64,000 bases of DNA from a virus, in the IMG/VR virus record IMGVR_UViG_3300042868_005761, positions 112,232-176,231 of that record; one strand, 5' to 3'. Each line of letters begins with the position of its first letter. Position 1 is the first letter of the stretch. Shown in pieces: positions 44,943-53,069 of this stretch. The translations under genes were made by a program, and so were the position numbers. The notes beneath the pieces are model-generated. The model saw nothing but the letters and a program-made list of their open reading frames with translations, had not been told where the DNA came from and made no database searches.

Positions 44943-47208
44943 TGTCTACGTTTGCTCCTAATGCAACTCGTCTCCAGAAATCCAGACTTTCACCTTTGCT
45001 TATTATAGACGATTTTGCTCTATCGCAATTAGTAAGATTAAATCTACTATCAGTTGCAGGATTTATTAAGTATCTAATCGGCTTTGTCTTTTTGTTACTC
45101 TTGTTATTCCTTGCCTTTTCCTGGTAAACAGGTTGGCTATTGAAGTACTCCTTCATTGGGAAGTCACTATTAGGATCCGGATCCCAGGGATCCCATGGGC
45201 TTTCATTTGTTAGGTTACCATTATCATCTTTCATAGGAATGCAAGGTTCAATTCCCTTAGAGGTTGCTGCTTTGTAAACTCCTAGAGCAAAAGCTAGAGT
45301 CTGAGACAAGGCCATAATCTTTGTACAGAGAACAATATTGGTATCAGCTTGAGTACCCATCAAAGCCTTCAAGGCATCAAGGCCATACTTTACAATGTCT
45401 GACTGAGAAGAAACCCAATCAATAAAGTCATATATTACAGACTTAATCATTTCGATTGAGTCAAGAGCATCACCTTTACCAAAGAGAGGATTGGTTATTG
45501 TTGATAGGAACTTCATACCATTGTTATTCAATGCTCCTTCTAGAGCTGTCCCTACAGCTTGCTGATCTACTCCAATCTCACCATTGCTATTGTTAAAGTA
45601 TGTTTGGCTAAACTTTGTAAGTGCGCTTATTTTGCTTTCATCTGCTGTGCCTGAATTCACCCAGTTTGAGAGTTCTTCAGTTGTAAAGCCATATTGCTTA
45701 CCAGCCTTATCAATATCTTGGACACTGATAAGACTATTAATAGTACACAAAGCATAGTTGGGCAAAGGGCTAATGTTTGCACGAATACTCATTTGTAAGA
45801 GATTTAGAAGAGGCTCAACAATTCCACGCAAAATAAGATCTCTTAGGAAATTTAATCCAAAGTTTGCATTTGCAGAGAATATCTCAGACCAAGTGTAGAC
45901 TAGAAGTCCACCTAGACTTGCAATAACAAATAATAACTCAAGCGGACACAAAGAGCCAAGTCGGAGAAGAGAACAGTAATTAGCTTTTAACTGAAACTCA
46001 ATGTCACTGGCAAACCTTATTTTTGCAAGAAGAGCTTTCGTAATTTGTAATTGTTCTTTAAGTTTTACTTCGAGATCAATACCAAATACAAAGTCACTCC
46101 CTTTAAATATGTCCCCCGGACCTTTGATATCTCCTAACTTATTTGCAAGTTTAGTCCACTCCCCACCAAAGCAATCATAACAGCCTTCCCAGTTTGTAAC
46201 TAGGTCTCCTAGGTTCTTAGCAGGTTCTCCTATAGCTCTTGCCTTGACATTTGACGGCTCTTTGCCTCTCATTAGAACGTCAATAGCGCTATTTTGCTTG
46301 TCTATGCCATTGAGGGTACTCTCTATACCATGAACGACTTCCCTAGTCTTCTGTGCCTCATTAAACAAAGGTATTAGTCCAACTTTTGCACTAATATTAT
46401 CTTCACTTAGTTTTATTTCATTTTGAGCTAAAGCTGTTTCAAGTCCGAACATATCTCTAAAAATATCAAATTCTTCATAGACTTTAAATCTTTTATCTTC
46501 TTCTAGGTTATTAAGCCAAACAGATGCCATCTTTCCAAAAGTCTTTTTAGGCTCAGGGTCATAGTCTTTCTTAACAGTTTTTTCTGCTTGATATGCATAA
46601 GCTAATTTAATTACTTCACCATACTTTGAATTAAGATCCTCTTCTTCTTCCATGCCAACCATTGGATCATTTTTTATATCTTTTGTAGCAGACCTTAATT
46701 GATTGTCAGCTTTGAGCTCTCGGTATAGTTTTGTGTACCTTTTAAGTTCTTGCATTTCCTGATAGGTTAACTTTCCTTTCTGGTGAGTAGGAAATAGGAA
46801 GTCTGCAAGTAAACATTGATCATGGTCTTCTTTTTCATAAGCAACGCTATAGTTTATATCTTCTAGTCTTTCTGCTGTGACTTTCAAGAAATTATCCAGG
46901 ATAGCAGCTTGTCTCTTTGCTTCTTCTCTGTTCTCCTTGCGCAAGGCTTCTGCTGCAAGAGAGTCAATGTTCTTTCCCTTGCCGTTGTAAAGCTTAGTAT
47001 CTAAGATTTGATTGTATTCTTTATTAGGCTCTATGCTAGAAAGAAGATCTTTAATAAGACCATTCAGTTCACTCTTAGAAAGCTTATTTACATCTTTGTT
47101 TTCTAGTCTTTCATTGTTACCATCAGGACTAAGTTCTTCTAGTGTAATATCTTGTTGTGTATTTGTTATCGAAAAGATTTGTCTTTTCTGTAAAGGAAGT
47201 CTTTCCAT
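44935..47208 (-). CDS. Unknown late virion protein, 757 aa
   Basis: No family is recognised. Residues 1-300 are highly charged and helical (coiled-coil-like). Residues ~400-470 contain a Cys-rich hydrophobic region (C-P-L-E-L-L-F-V-I-A-S-L-G-G-L) that looks like a membrane segment, followed by further amphipathic helices. The C-terminus has a W-D-P-W-D-P-D-P stretch and basic residues. It lies directly before the portal with an eight-base overlap. Location and hydrophobic helices suggest a portal-associated or internal head protein, perhaps one that enters the host membrane. That role is inference. Confidence 0.55.
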   Translation of the reverse strand: MERLPLQKRQIFSITNTQQDITLEELSPDGNNERLENKDVNKLSKSELNGLIKDLLSSIEPNKEYNQILDTKLYNGKGKNIDSLAAEALRKENREEAKRQAAILDNFLKVTAERLEDINYSVAYEKEDHDQCLLADFLFPTHQKGKLTYQEMQELKRYTKLYRELKADNQLRSATKDIKNDPMVGMEEEEDLNSKYGEVIKLAYAYQAEKTVKKDYDPEPKKTFGKMASVWLNNLEEDKRFKVYEEFDIFRDMFGLETALAQNEIKLSEDNISAKVGLIPLFNEAQKTREVVHGIESTLNGIDKQNSAIDVLMRGKEPSNVKARAIGEPAKNLGDLVTNWEGCYDCFGGEWTKLANKLGDIKGPGDIFKGSDFVFGIDLEVKLKEQLQITKALLAKIRFASDIEFQLKANYCSLLRLGSLCPLELLFVIASLGGLLVYTWSEIFSANANFGLNFLRDLILRGIVEPLLNLLQMSIRANISPLPNYALCTINSLISVQDIDKAGKQYGFTTEELSNWVNSGTADESKISALTKFSQTYFNNSNGEIGVDQQAVGTALEGALNNNGMKFLSTITNPLFGKGDALDSIEMIKSVIYDFIDWVSSQSDIVKYGLDALKALMGTQADTNIVLCTKIMALSQTLAFALGVYKAATSKGIEPCIPMKDDNGNLTNESPWDPWDPDPNSDFPMKEYFNSQPVYQEKARNNKSNKKTKPIRYLINPATDSRFNLTNCDRAKSSIISKGESLDFWRRVALGANVDNV

Positions 47209-47211
47209 TTT

Positions 47212-47661
47212 TTATCCTGCTAGGGTTGTCTCAGTCGCATTGATTTTGATTGTTGCCTCATTGAAAAAGTTTACACCATTTCCTTTAGGTACAAAAGTCT
47301 TTAACATAAGATATCTGCTTACTATAGCTCCAGGCTCAATATCTACTAGTGTAAGCGTATTGTTATATGGAAGGTTTTCCCAGTTCTGGTCTCTTATGTC
47401 TGCAGTTGCTGATTCCATTGGCATTAGCTGGTAAATAATTCCATTATTAGAAATAGGACCATTTACTACTCCATTAATAGAAACAGCTACTGATATGTTA
47501 GTATAGCCAAGATTCTCATTCGTATTCTGAAGAGTAAGAGTCTGATAGCGATAAGATCCATCAGTCGTATCATGGAAAGCTATTATCTTTGTATTTGTAT
47601 TGTCTACCATCTGCTCAGATAAGCCAGTTACTGGATCGTTAATATATAGGGCAAGCGCCAT
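47212..47661 (-). CDS. Small beta-rich structural protein, 149 aa
   Basis: The product is a compact beta protein with many Asn/Thr residues, no cysteine, no membrane segment and a length typical of capsid decoration or connector proteins. It is preceded by the terminase gene and followed three bases later by the 757-aa gene. I recognise no motif. A particle-surface function is plausible because of its composition, but nothing in the sequence shows it. Confidence 0.55.
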   Translation of the reverse strand: MALALYINDPVTGLSEQMVDNTNTKIIAFHDTTDGSYRYQTLTLQNTNENLGYTNISVAVSINGVVNGPISNNGIIYQLMPMESATADIRDQNWENLPYNNTLTLVDIEPGAIVSRYLMLKTFVPKGNGVNFFNEATIKINATETTLAG

Positions 47662-47670
47662 TTAGACTCC

Positions 47671-49809
47671 TTATTTAATTGTTCGACCACTTGGTCTTTG
47701 ATAATTGTGACGAGAATTAAATACTGGAGCTATTGCTTGTCCCATATTTCCTTTCCCATCTCTAGTAACAATCATATCTCTTTCCCAAGCTCTTCTATCA
47801 AGGTCACTGTAGTGTTCTGTTGTTTTTTGGTAAGGACCAGTACCATTTTTTCTGCTATCTATAGCAGAGTTCCTTTCATTTTGCAAGTGCCTTAATAACT
47901 CTCCACCTGTTAATCTCTTAGCATGGGGATCTTGATTTTGTTCACTTAGAATTGAATGTCCAAGTGTTTCAGTTATTCCAAAGCTAGAAACCATATTCTT
48001 AGAAAGAGCCATTGGTCCTTCTTCTATAGTAAATGCAACAAGACTAAGCATAAATGCGTCAAGTGCGTGATCTCCAATACTTGTATTGTCTTGTCCAAAT
48101 ATAGGAGTTCCGTTTGGCTGACGAGACTTAATAATGTAGTTAAGTAATTGTTTTCTAAGCAAATCATCTTCAAATGAAAACTTAACAATCTTATCTTCAA
48201 AACGTCTGACTGCATTTTCTACTAGAAATGGCTTAGCAGGATGTTCAATTAGACGACCAGTAGACGGTTCTCTTATTGAGATTTTGCTACCAAAGTCATA
48301 TGCCTTAATCTTTCTCTGGACATTGAATTCATATGTTCCCGCTTTTTGCTGAGAAGACCACATCTTCAATGTTTCCCACTGAGTTGCTCCGTGACCTTTG
48401 TCAACGTAGATATGTTGTGGTTGCCAGAAACTAAGTAGTTCTGTTATTTTCTGTAGACCTTGTAGCTGAGTAAAGTTTTGCTTTGGTACGTTTATGATTT
48501 CCATTACCTGCAGACCAATCTGAGGATGAAATCCTGTAATGCATATCCAAGTACCAAAGCTAGTATTCCAGTCAACTCCAAGACTAAACCTAAAGCTAGA
48601 TAACTCTCCTTGCATCTTGGCTTCTCGCATTTGGCCGTAAGAATATCCTTCCATTGCACTAGTAACCAGAGGAGCAGCAAATACACCATCAGCATTACTA
48701 ATAAACATTGCCATAACTTCTTGTAACCAACCGTCACTAGTGTACTCTCTTCTCATTTCATTTCTAAGAGATTTCCAGTTAATCTTTGTCTGGGCAAAAG
48801 GTGTTTCGTCAATAACTGCTGTTGGGAAATAAAACTCTTTCCAATCTGGAGCCTCTTGGCACCACTCATAAAACTTACTACGAAGACCACTAGGAGTAGA
48901 AGCAACGCGAATTAGACAATCACTATGAGACTGAGCAATAGGTAGGATTGTTGTGAAATCCTTTTCGGTCATATAGTCGACCTCATCAAGAATTATAACG
49001 TGTGCGTCTTGACCACGAACTGCGCTAGCTCCATTGCTACCAGTAGTAAATCCAGAGATAATTGCACCGTTTTCTAATCTTATCTGGTGATAGGGAGATT
49101 GCTTATATCTAAATTCTTTTTTCAAACTAGAGTTACCATTAAGCAATTCAAGTATTCTGTTAAATATAGCTGTTACCTGAGAATCGAATGGGCAACAAAT
49201 AAGAATTTTAATTCCGTTGACATTCTCTCTTATTTCCTCGTCAAAGTATTCCCGGACTCTAGTAAAAGCATGAAAAAGTATCTCAATGGCAAGTGCATCT
49301 GATTTACCAGAACGTCTTCCAAATCTAAATACTTTCTTCTTGCTCTGACAACGAAGAGCAATCTCTTGATGTGCCCTAGGTTTCCATCCAAACATTTTGC
49401 TTGCAAATGTAACTGGATCAGTATTAATAACTAGCGCGTCCTTCTCTTCAGGAGAAAGTTCACTAGCAAACTCTGAATATTGCTCTAGATAATTCTCAGG
49501 AATTAAAGGACAACTAATCTGAAAAGGATGTGTAGCAAAAGCTTTAGGATCAGCTTTAACTTTCCTTTTACTTTCAATAGGATGGGTAGAATAGTCTTTC
49601 TTGTATTTTTCAATATGAGAGACTTGACAATTCTCACAGCCAGAAATACACTTAGCTCCAGACTTGGTTTTAGTTCTTAGTCCGTAGCTTTCAATGTACT
49701 CAGTAATTACACTCTTAGAAATTTTAGTCCAATAGTCCACATAAGATATGTCCGAACTCTCGGTGTCTACTTTCTTGTATAGGTCTTCTATTCTAAGTAT
49801 TTGATTCAT
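47671..49809 (-). CDS. terL: Large terminase subunit, 712 aa
   Basis: This is the ATP-driven DNA packaging motor and headful nuclease. In the 712-residue form the Walker A motif is G164-R-R-S-G-K-S170, Walker B is I-I-L-D275-E276, and the nuclease domain has V-D413-W-N, Y-V-D470 and a C-terminal D-H-A-L-D. N-terminal C54-x3-C58-x2-C61 and C100 form a possible metal site not usual in terminases. I chose the ATG at 49809 because it begins one base after the previous stop, which suits coupled translation; a longer form from 49878 (735 aa) would overlap the previous gene by 68 bases. No strong ribosome site precedes either start. Confidence 0.9.
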   Translation of the reverse strand: MNQILRIEDLYKKVDTESSDISYVDYWTKISKSVITEYIESYGLRTKTKSGAKCISGCENCQVSHIEKYKKDYSTHPIESKRKVKADPKAFATHPFQISCPLIPENYLEQYSEFASELSPEEKDALVINTDPVTFASKMFGWKPRAHQEIALRCQSKKKVFRFGRRSGKSDALAIEILFHAFTRVREYFDEEIRENVNGIKILICCPFDSQVTAIFNRILELLNGNSSLKKEFRYKQSPYHQIRLENGAIISGFTTGSNGASAVRGQDAHVIILDEVDYMTEKDFTTILPIAQSHSDCLIRVASTPSGLRSKFYEWCQEAPDWKEFYFPTAVIDETPFAQTKINWKSLRNEMRREYTSDGWLQEVMAMFISNADGVFAAPLVTSAMEGYSYGQMREAKMQGELSSFRFSLGVDWNTSFGTWICITGFHPQIGLQVMEIINVPKQNFTQLQGLQKITELLSFWQPQHIYVDKGHGATQWETLKMWSSQQKAGTYEFNVQRKIKAYDFGSKISIREPSTGRLIEHPAKPFLVENAVRRFEDKIVKFSFEDDLLRKQLLNYIIKSRQPNGTPIFGQDNTSIGDHALDAFMLSLVAFTIEEGPMALSKNMVSSFGITETLGHSILSEQNQDPHAKRLTGGELLRHLQNERNSAIDSRKNGTGPYQKTTEHYSDLDRRAWERDMIVTRDGKGNMGQAIAPVFNSRHNYQRPSGRTIK

Positions 49810-49810
49810 A

Positions 49811-52800
49811 CTAATAAGATAGCATTGAAGACGTTCCATATATAGCAGTTGAACCTGAGTATCTTGCTTTTGGAGCACTCATCATATAACTTTCATTGCC
49901 TATAGCCTTCATTGCATTAAACCTTGAATTCTCCATTGCATTTATAGCTCTTTGCCTGACACTAGCTCCAATAGAACTTGACATTCCTGGTGTAGGCCCA
50001 CGGTTCCAAGAGATACCACCCATTCTACCTGACCTAATGTAGTCAGCGCCTTTATTCCTAACGTCAAAGACTTTGAAAGCAGTATATCCTGCGGCTGCTG
50101 CAACGGCACCACCAGTCAAGCCAATTGTCGGATTAAGAAGAGCTCCAGCAATAACTTTATTCTGTACCAGTCCAGTGGCAATACCAAGAGCTGTATTACC
50201 TACTCCTCCTAGTACACCTGACTGTCTATATCCTGATTTAAAATCTCCTATTGCGCCATAACCCATTAAAGCAGGAGCAATCATTGTAGACAGACCACCT
50301 GCCTTAACAAGTTGTTTATTCAGCCAACCATCACCAACTGAGTCTAGTAATTTAAAGCCATGATAACGTGCTCCATGGAAAAATTTAGCTATGCCAGTCG
50401 ATCTGCTGTGAGAGGTTGTAATGTAATTCTTCCAGCCTTGATACGCGTCATCAAGATTATTTGCGACTTGCCAAAAAGCCTCATCGGCGCGATAAACTGG
50501 ATGTACGTATCCAGATGTACCAAGAGCTTTACCAAAGAATGAGTCTAGGAAACTTGAAGGTTTGCCGCTTGGATCAAACCCACCAATTCTTCTGTTCAGT
50601 CCAAAGTCATTGATAACAGACCCGATACCAGCAAAGAAGCCTCTAGTAGTTAGATCTAGTTCGCCTTGAATAAATCTACTATTGTAGATTCTCGAACCAG
50701 TATTCCTATTAATTGTGCCACCACCTGGTCCGGACATAATATTTCCTAGTACACTTGGAATTTTGGCTGCTTTAGCTCCCTTATAGGCTGCAATACCTAA
50801 TCCTGTTGCAACACCTATCCCTCCTATTATAGCAGCGCCTGTTATCAGGGTAGAAGCTAATCCTCCCCCGCCACCTGCTGCTCCCGTCGCAGCAGAAGCT
50901 ACGCTTGGGAAAGCTGCTGCAGCCGCTCCTACGGCAATGCCTATTCCAAGGCCTTTTAATGATTTAAGTCTTCTTATTCTGTCAGGAGTAAGTTTAAATC
51001 TAGCTTTAATTTCTTTTTCTGCGGTTTGCAGTATTTTTCGAGACTTAGCGTTATCAGATCTAGAATGAAAATTTAAAGTTCTAGGCCTATCTAAGTGTCC
51101 AAATGGAAGTCCAGTTTCTGGGTCATTTTTTTTAATACCTAGCATCTTCGTAAGATGCTCCCGGGCCTTGTGTGGCTGTGAAGCTTCTTGAGTTCCAAAA
51201 AATTGTCTAAAAGTTTCAAAGAATGAAGAAATTTCTCTAGTTCTTCCAAGTGGGGTAGCAGCATCTCCGTTTGATGGAAATGCTTGTTGAATTTCTTTTA
51301 CAAAAGGATGACTAGGATGAGTACTATTTAACTGTTTGTACCCCCAGTCAAAAAAGCCATTGCCTCTGCTTAAGGCAAAACCTATATCCTCTGGAGTACC
51401 CTCTTCGCTTATAAGATAGCCAAATTCCGTTCCTACCTTCATCTCTCGTTGATGAGCGCCATTTCCAACGCAAAAATTGCCACCATATTTAATATTTATT
51501 GCATTAGCTCCTATTTGGGCTTCTTCAGCCGTGGCTAATCTAAGCTTTAATTTTTTACCTAAAAATTCACCAGAAGTTTCAATCTCTCTAGGCATATTAG
51601 TAGAAACATCGGTAGGAAGACCCGCTCTTAACCCAATCCAAGAATCTACAACATCATTTATATTTTTAATTCCTCCTAAAATACTTTGTTCATTCTTGCC
51701 CTTATTTTCAAAATAATAACTTAAAAATTGCCCATACCCACCAGCAAGAAAAGGTTTAATTGCAGCAGCTACCTCTCTACTAGTTGAGGCATCTATTTTT
51801 CCCATAATAGGATGCAGTCCTTCTTCAACCGCAGCCATTGCTGAGGGTGATTTAAATAAAAAATCTTGTAGTCCTGGGCTTGCACTAGGAAGAAAATGTG
51901 CAGCAGCAAGGTCTACGTCAGAAACACCTATAAAATCTCTACCAGTTGCGAGAGAAGTTCTATTTATCAAAGAATCCCCTGGAGATTTGCCAGCCCGTAA
52001 AGGCGCAGGCCTTCGACCTGCTACTGCTCCTATATCCCATTGGGAATCCGTAACTGAAGGTAGGACTTCTCGATCGCTAAAACCTTTCAAAACAAAAGGT
52101 AAATTTTTTCCCTTAACAAAAGGAAGTATAGCCTTGATTTCTCCCGGTAAAGAATCAATATTTTGTCCAATTTTATTTGCTCTTCCAGCAAAGTCTGAGA
52201 ATTCCATGAGAGAAAGATCTATTTGTCTACTCTCAGGTACAATTCCGAAAGCTTTAGCTTTTTTTGTTCTTTCTGGAACAGCTGCTGCAGTTTGAGACCA
52301 CTGAAGCAAGTCCTCATCTGTCACCGGAGTTTGCCAATATCTTTTTGCTGCTTTTAATTCTTCAGTATGATATGTTCTGCCTAAATGCTCAGCTTTTAGA
52401 GTCAATCCAACAGGTAACGCAGGAATTCTTTTTTCTGCAGTGCGAGGGTAGTCAAGTAACGCTTTTCCTGCATGATTTAGGCCAGCTCCACCTTCATCAT
52501 ATATCTGATCACTATTAGAAGGATCTATATATTCAAAAACTTTCATTACCGCTTCCATAGCGGGTCTATCATGGTAATCTAAAATAGCATCTGACATTCT
52601 CATGACTGGATTTGGGTCACCTAGTCCAGCAGATGAAATAGAAAACCTTGAAGTTTGCTTAAACGCGGTGTCATTAAAATGATACAAGGCACTAAAAACT
52701 CTATCCGCAGTTAAACCTTCTTCAGCCATCATAGGCGCAAATCTACGCCAATTTATTTCAAAATTGTTTCGAACGGATTGTCCATTTATCTGACCTGCTC

Positions 52801-53056
52801 TAGAAACTAAATTTCTATTTTGGCTTGTTTGTATTTCTTTAAAATTACTATCTGTAATAGCACCTTGCTCAAGATCATAAATATCTTTAATGCTGTTTGC
52901 ATTAAGTGTGTTAGAGGTGTTACTATATCTAGGGGATTTTGTTGCATCAGTAACCGTTTCCGCTATATCTGGAAAAATATTTTGCAAACGACTAATGTCT
53001 GCATTGCCAAGATACATCTCATCTATAACTTTTTTAAGATCTGGATTATCAGACAT
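49811..53056 (-). CDS. Large late protein, tandem paralogue A, 1081 aa
   Basis: Residues ~779-1081 are clearly homologous to the C-terminus of the next upstream gene: N-R-N-x-G-S-R-I-Y-N, D-L-T-T-R-G-F-F-A-G-I-G-S-V-I-N, W-L-N-K-Q-L-V-K-A-G-G, S-G-R-M-G-G-x-S-W-N-R-G-P-T-P-G-M and Y-x-G/N-S-T-A-I. Residues ~699-755 are a Gly/Ala-rich hydrophobic segment. The first ~690 residues are unique, with no recognised enzymatic motif. AGAGG precedes ATG. The two genes probably make particle components with a common docking or membrane-active domain and different effector parts. This is inference from architecture and position. Confidence 0.6.
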   Translation of the reverse strand: MSDNPDLKKVIDEMYLGNADISRLQNIFPDIAETVTDATKSPRYSNTSNTLNANSIKDIYDLEQGAITDSNFKEIQTSQNRNLVSRAGQINGQSVRNNFEINWRRFAPMMAEEGLTADRVFSALYHFNDTAFKQTSRFSISSAGLGDPNPVMRMSDAILDYHDRPAMEAVMKVFEYIDPSNSDQIYDEGGAGLNHAGKALLDYPRTAEKRIPALPVGLTLKAEHLGRTYHTEELKAAKRYWQTPVTDEDLLQWSQTAAAVPERTKKAKAFGIVPESRQIDLSLMEFSDFAGRANKIGQNIDSLPGEIKAILPFVKGKNLPFVLKGFSDREVLPSVTDSQWDIGAVAGRRPAPLRAGKSPGDSLINRTSLATGRDFIGVSDVDLAAAHFLPSASPGLQDFLFKSPSAMAAVEEGLHPIMGKIDASTSREVAAAIKPFLAGGYGQFLSYYFENKGKNEQSILGGIKNINDVVDSWIGLRAGLPTDVSTNMPREIETSGEFLGKKLKLRLATAEEAQIGANAINIKYGGNFCVGNGAHQREMKVGTEFGYLISEEGTPEDIGFALSRGNGFFDWGYKQLNSTHPSHPFVKEIQQAFPSNGDAATPLGRTREISSFFETFRQFFGTQEASQPHKAREHLTKMLGIKKNDPETGLPFGHLDRPRTLNFHSRSDNAKSRKILQTAEKEIKARFKLTPDRIRRLKSLKGLGIGIAVGAAAAAFPSVASAATGAAGGGGGLASTLITGAAIIGGIGVATGLGIAAYKGAKAAKIPSVLGNIMSGPGGGTINRNTGSRIYNSRFIQGELDLTTRGFFAGIGSVINDFGLNRRIGGFDPSGKPSSFLDSFFGKALGTSGYVHPVYRADEAFWQVANNLDDAYQGWKNYITTSHSRSTGIAKFFHGARYHGFKLLDSVGDGWLNKQLVKAGGLSTMIAPALMGYGAIGDFKSGYRQSGVLGGVGNTALGIATGLVQNKVIAGALLNPTIGLTGGAVAAAAGYTAFKVFDVRNKGADYIRSGRMGGISWNRGPTPGMSSSIGASVRQRAINAMENSRFNAMKAIGNESYMMSAPKARYSGSTAIYGTSSMLSY

Positions 53057-53069
53057 TTTAACCTCTTAT

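Noticed and set aside
49807-49878. Longer terminase start at 49878
   Set aside because: It would overlap the upstream gene by 68 bases; the ATG at 49809, one base after the stop, gives normal coupling.
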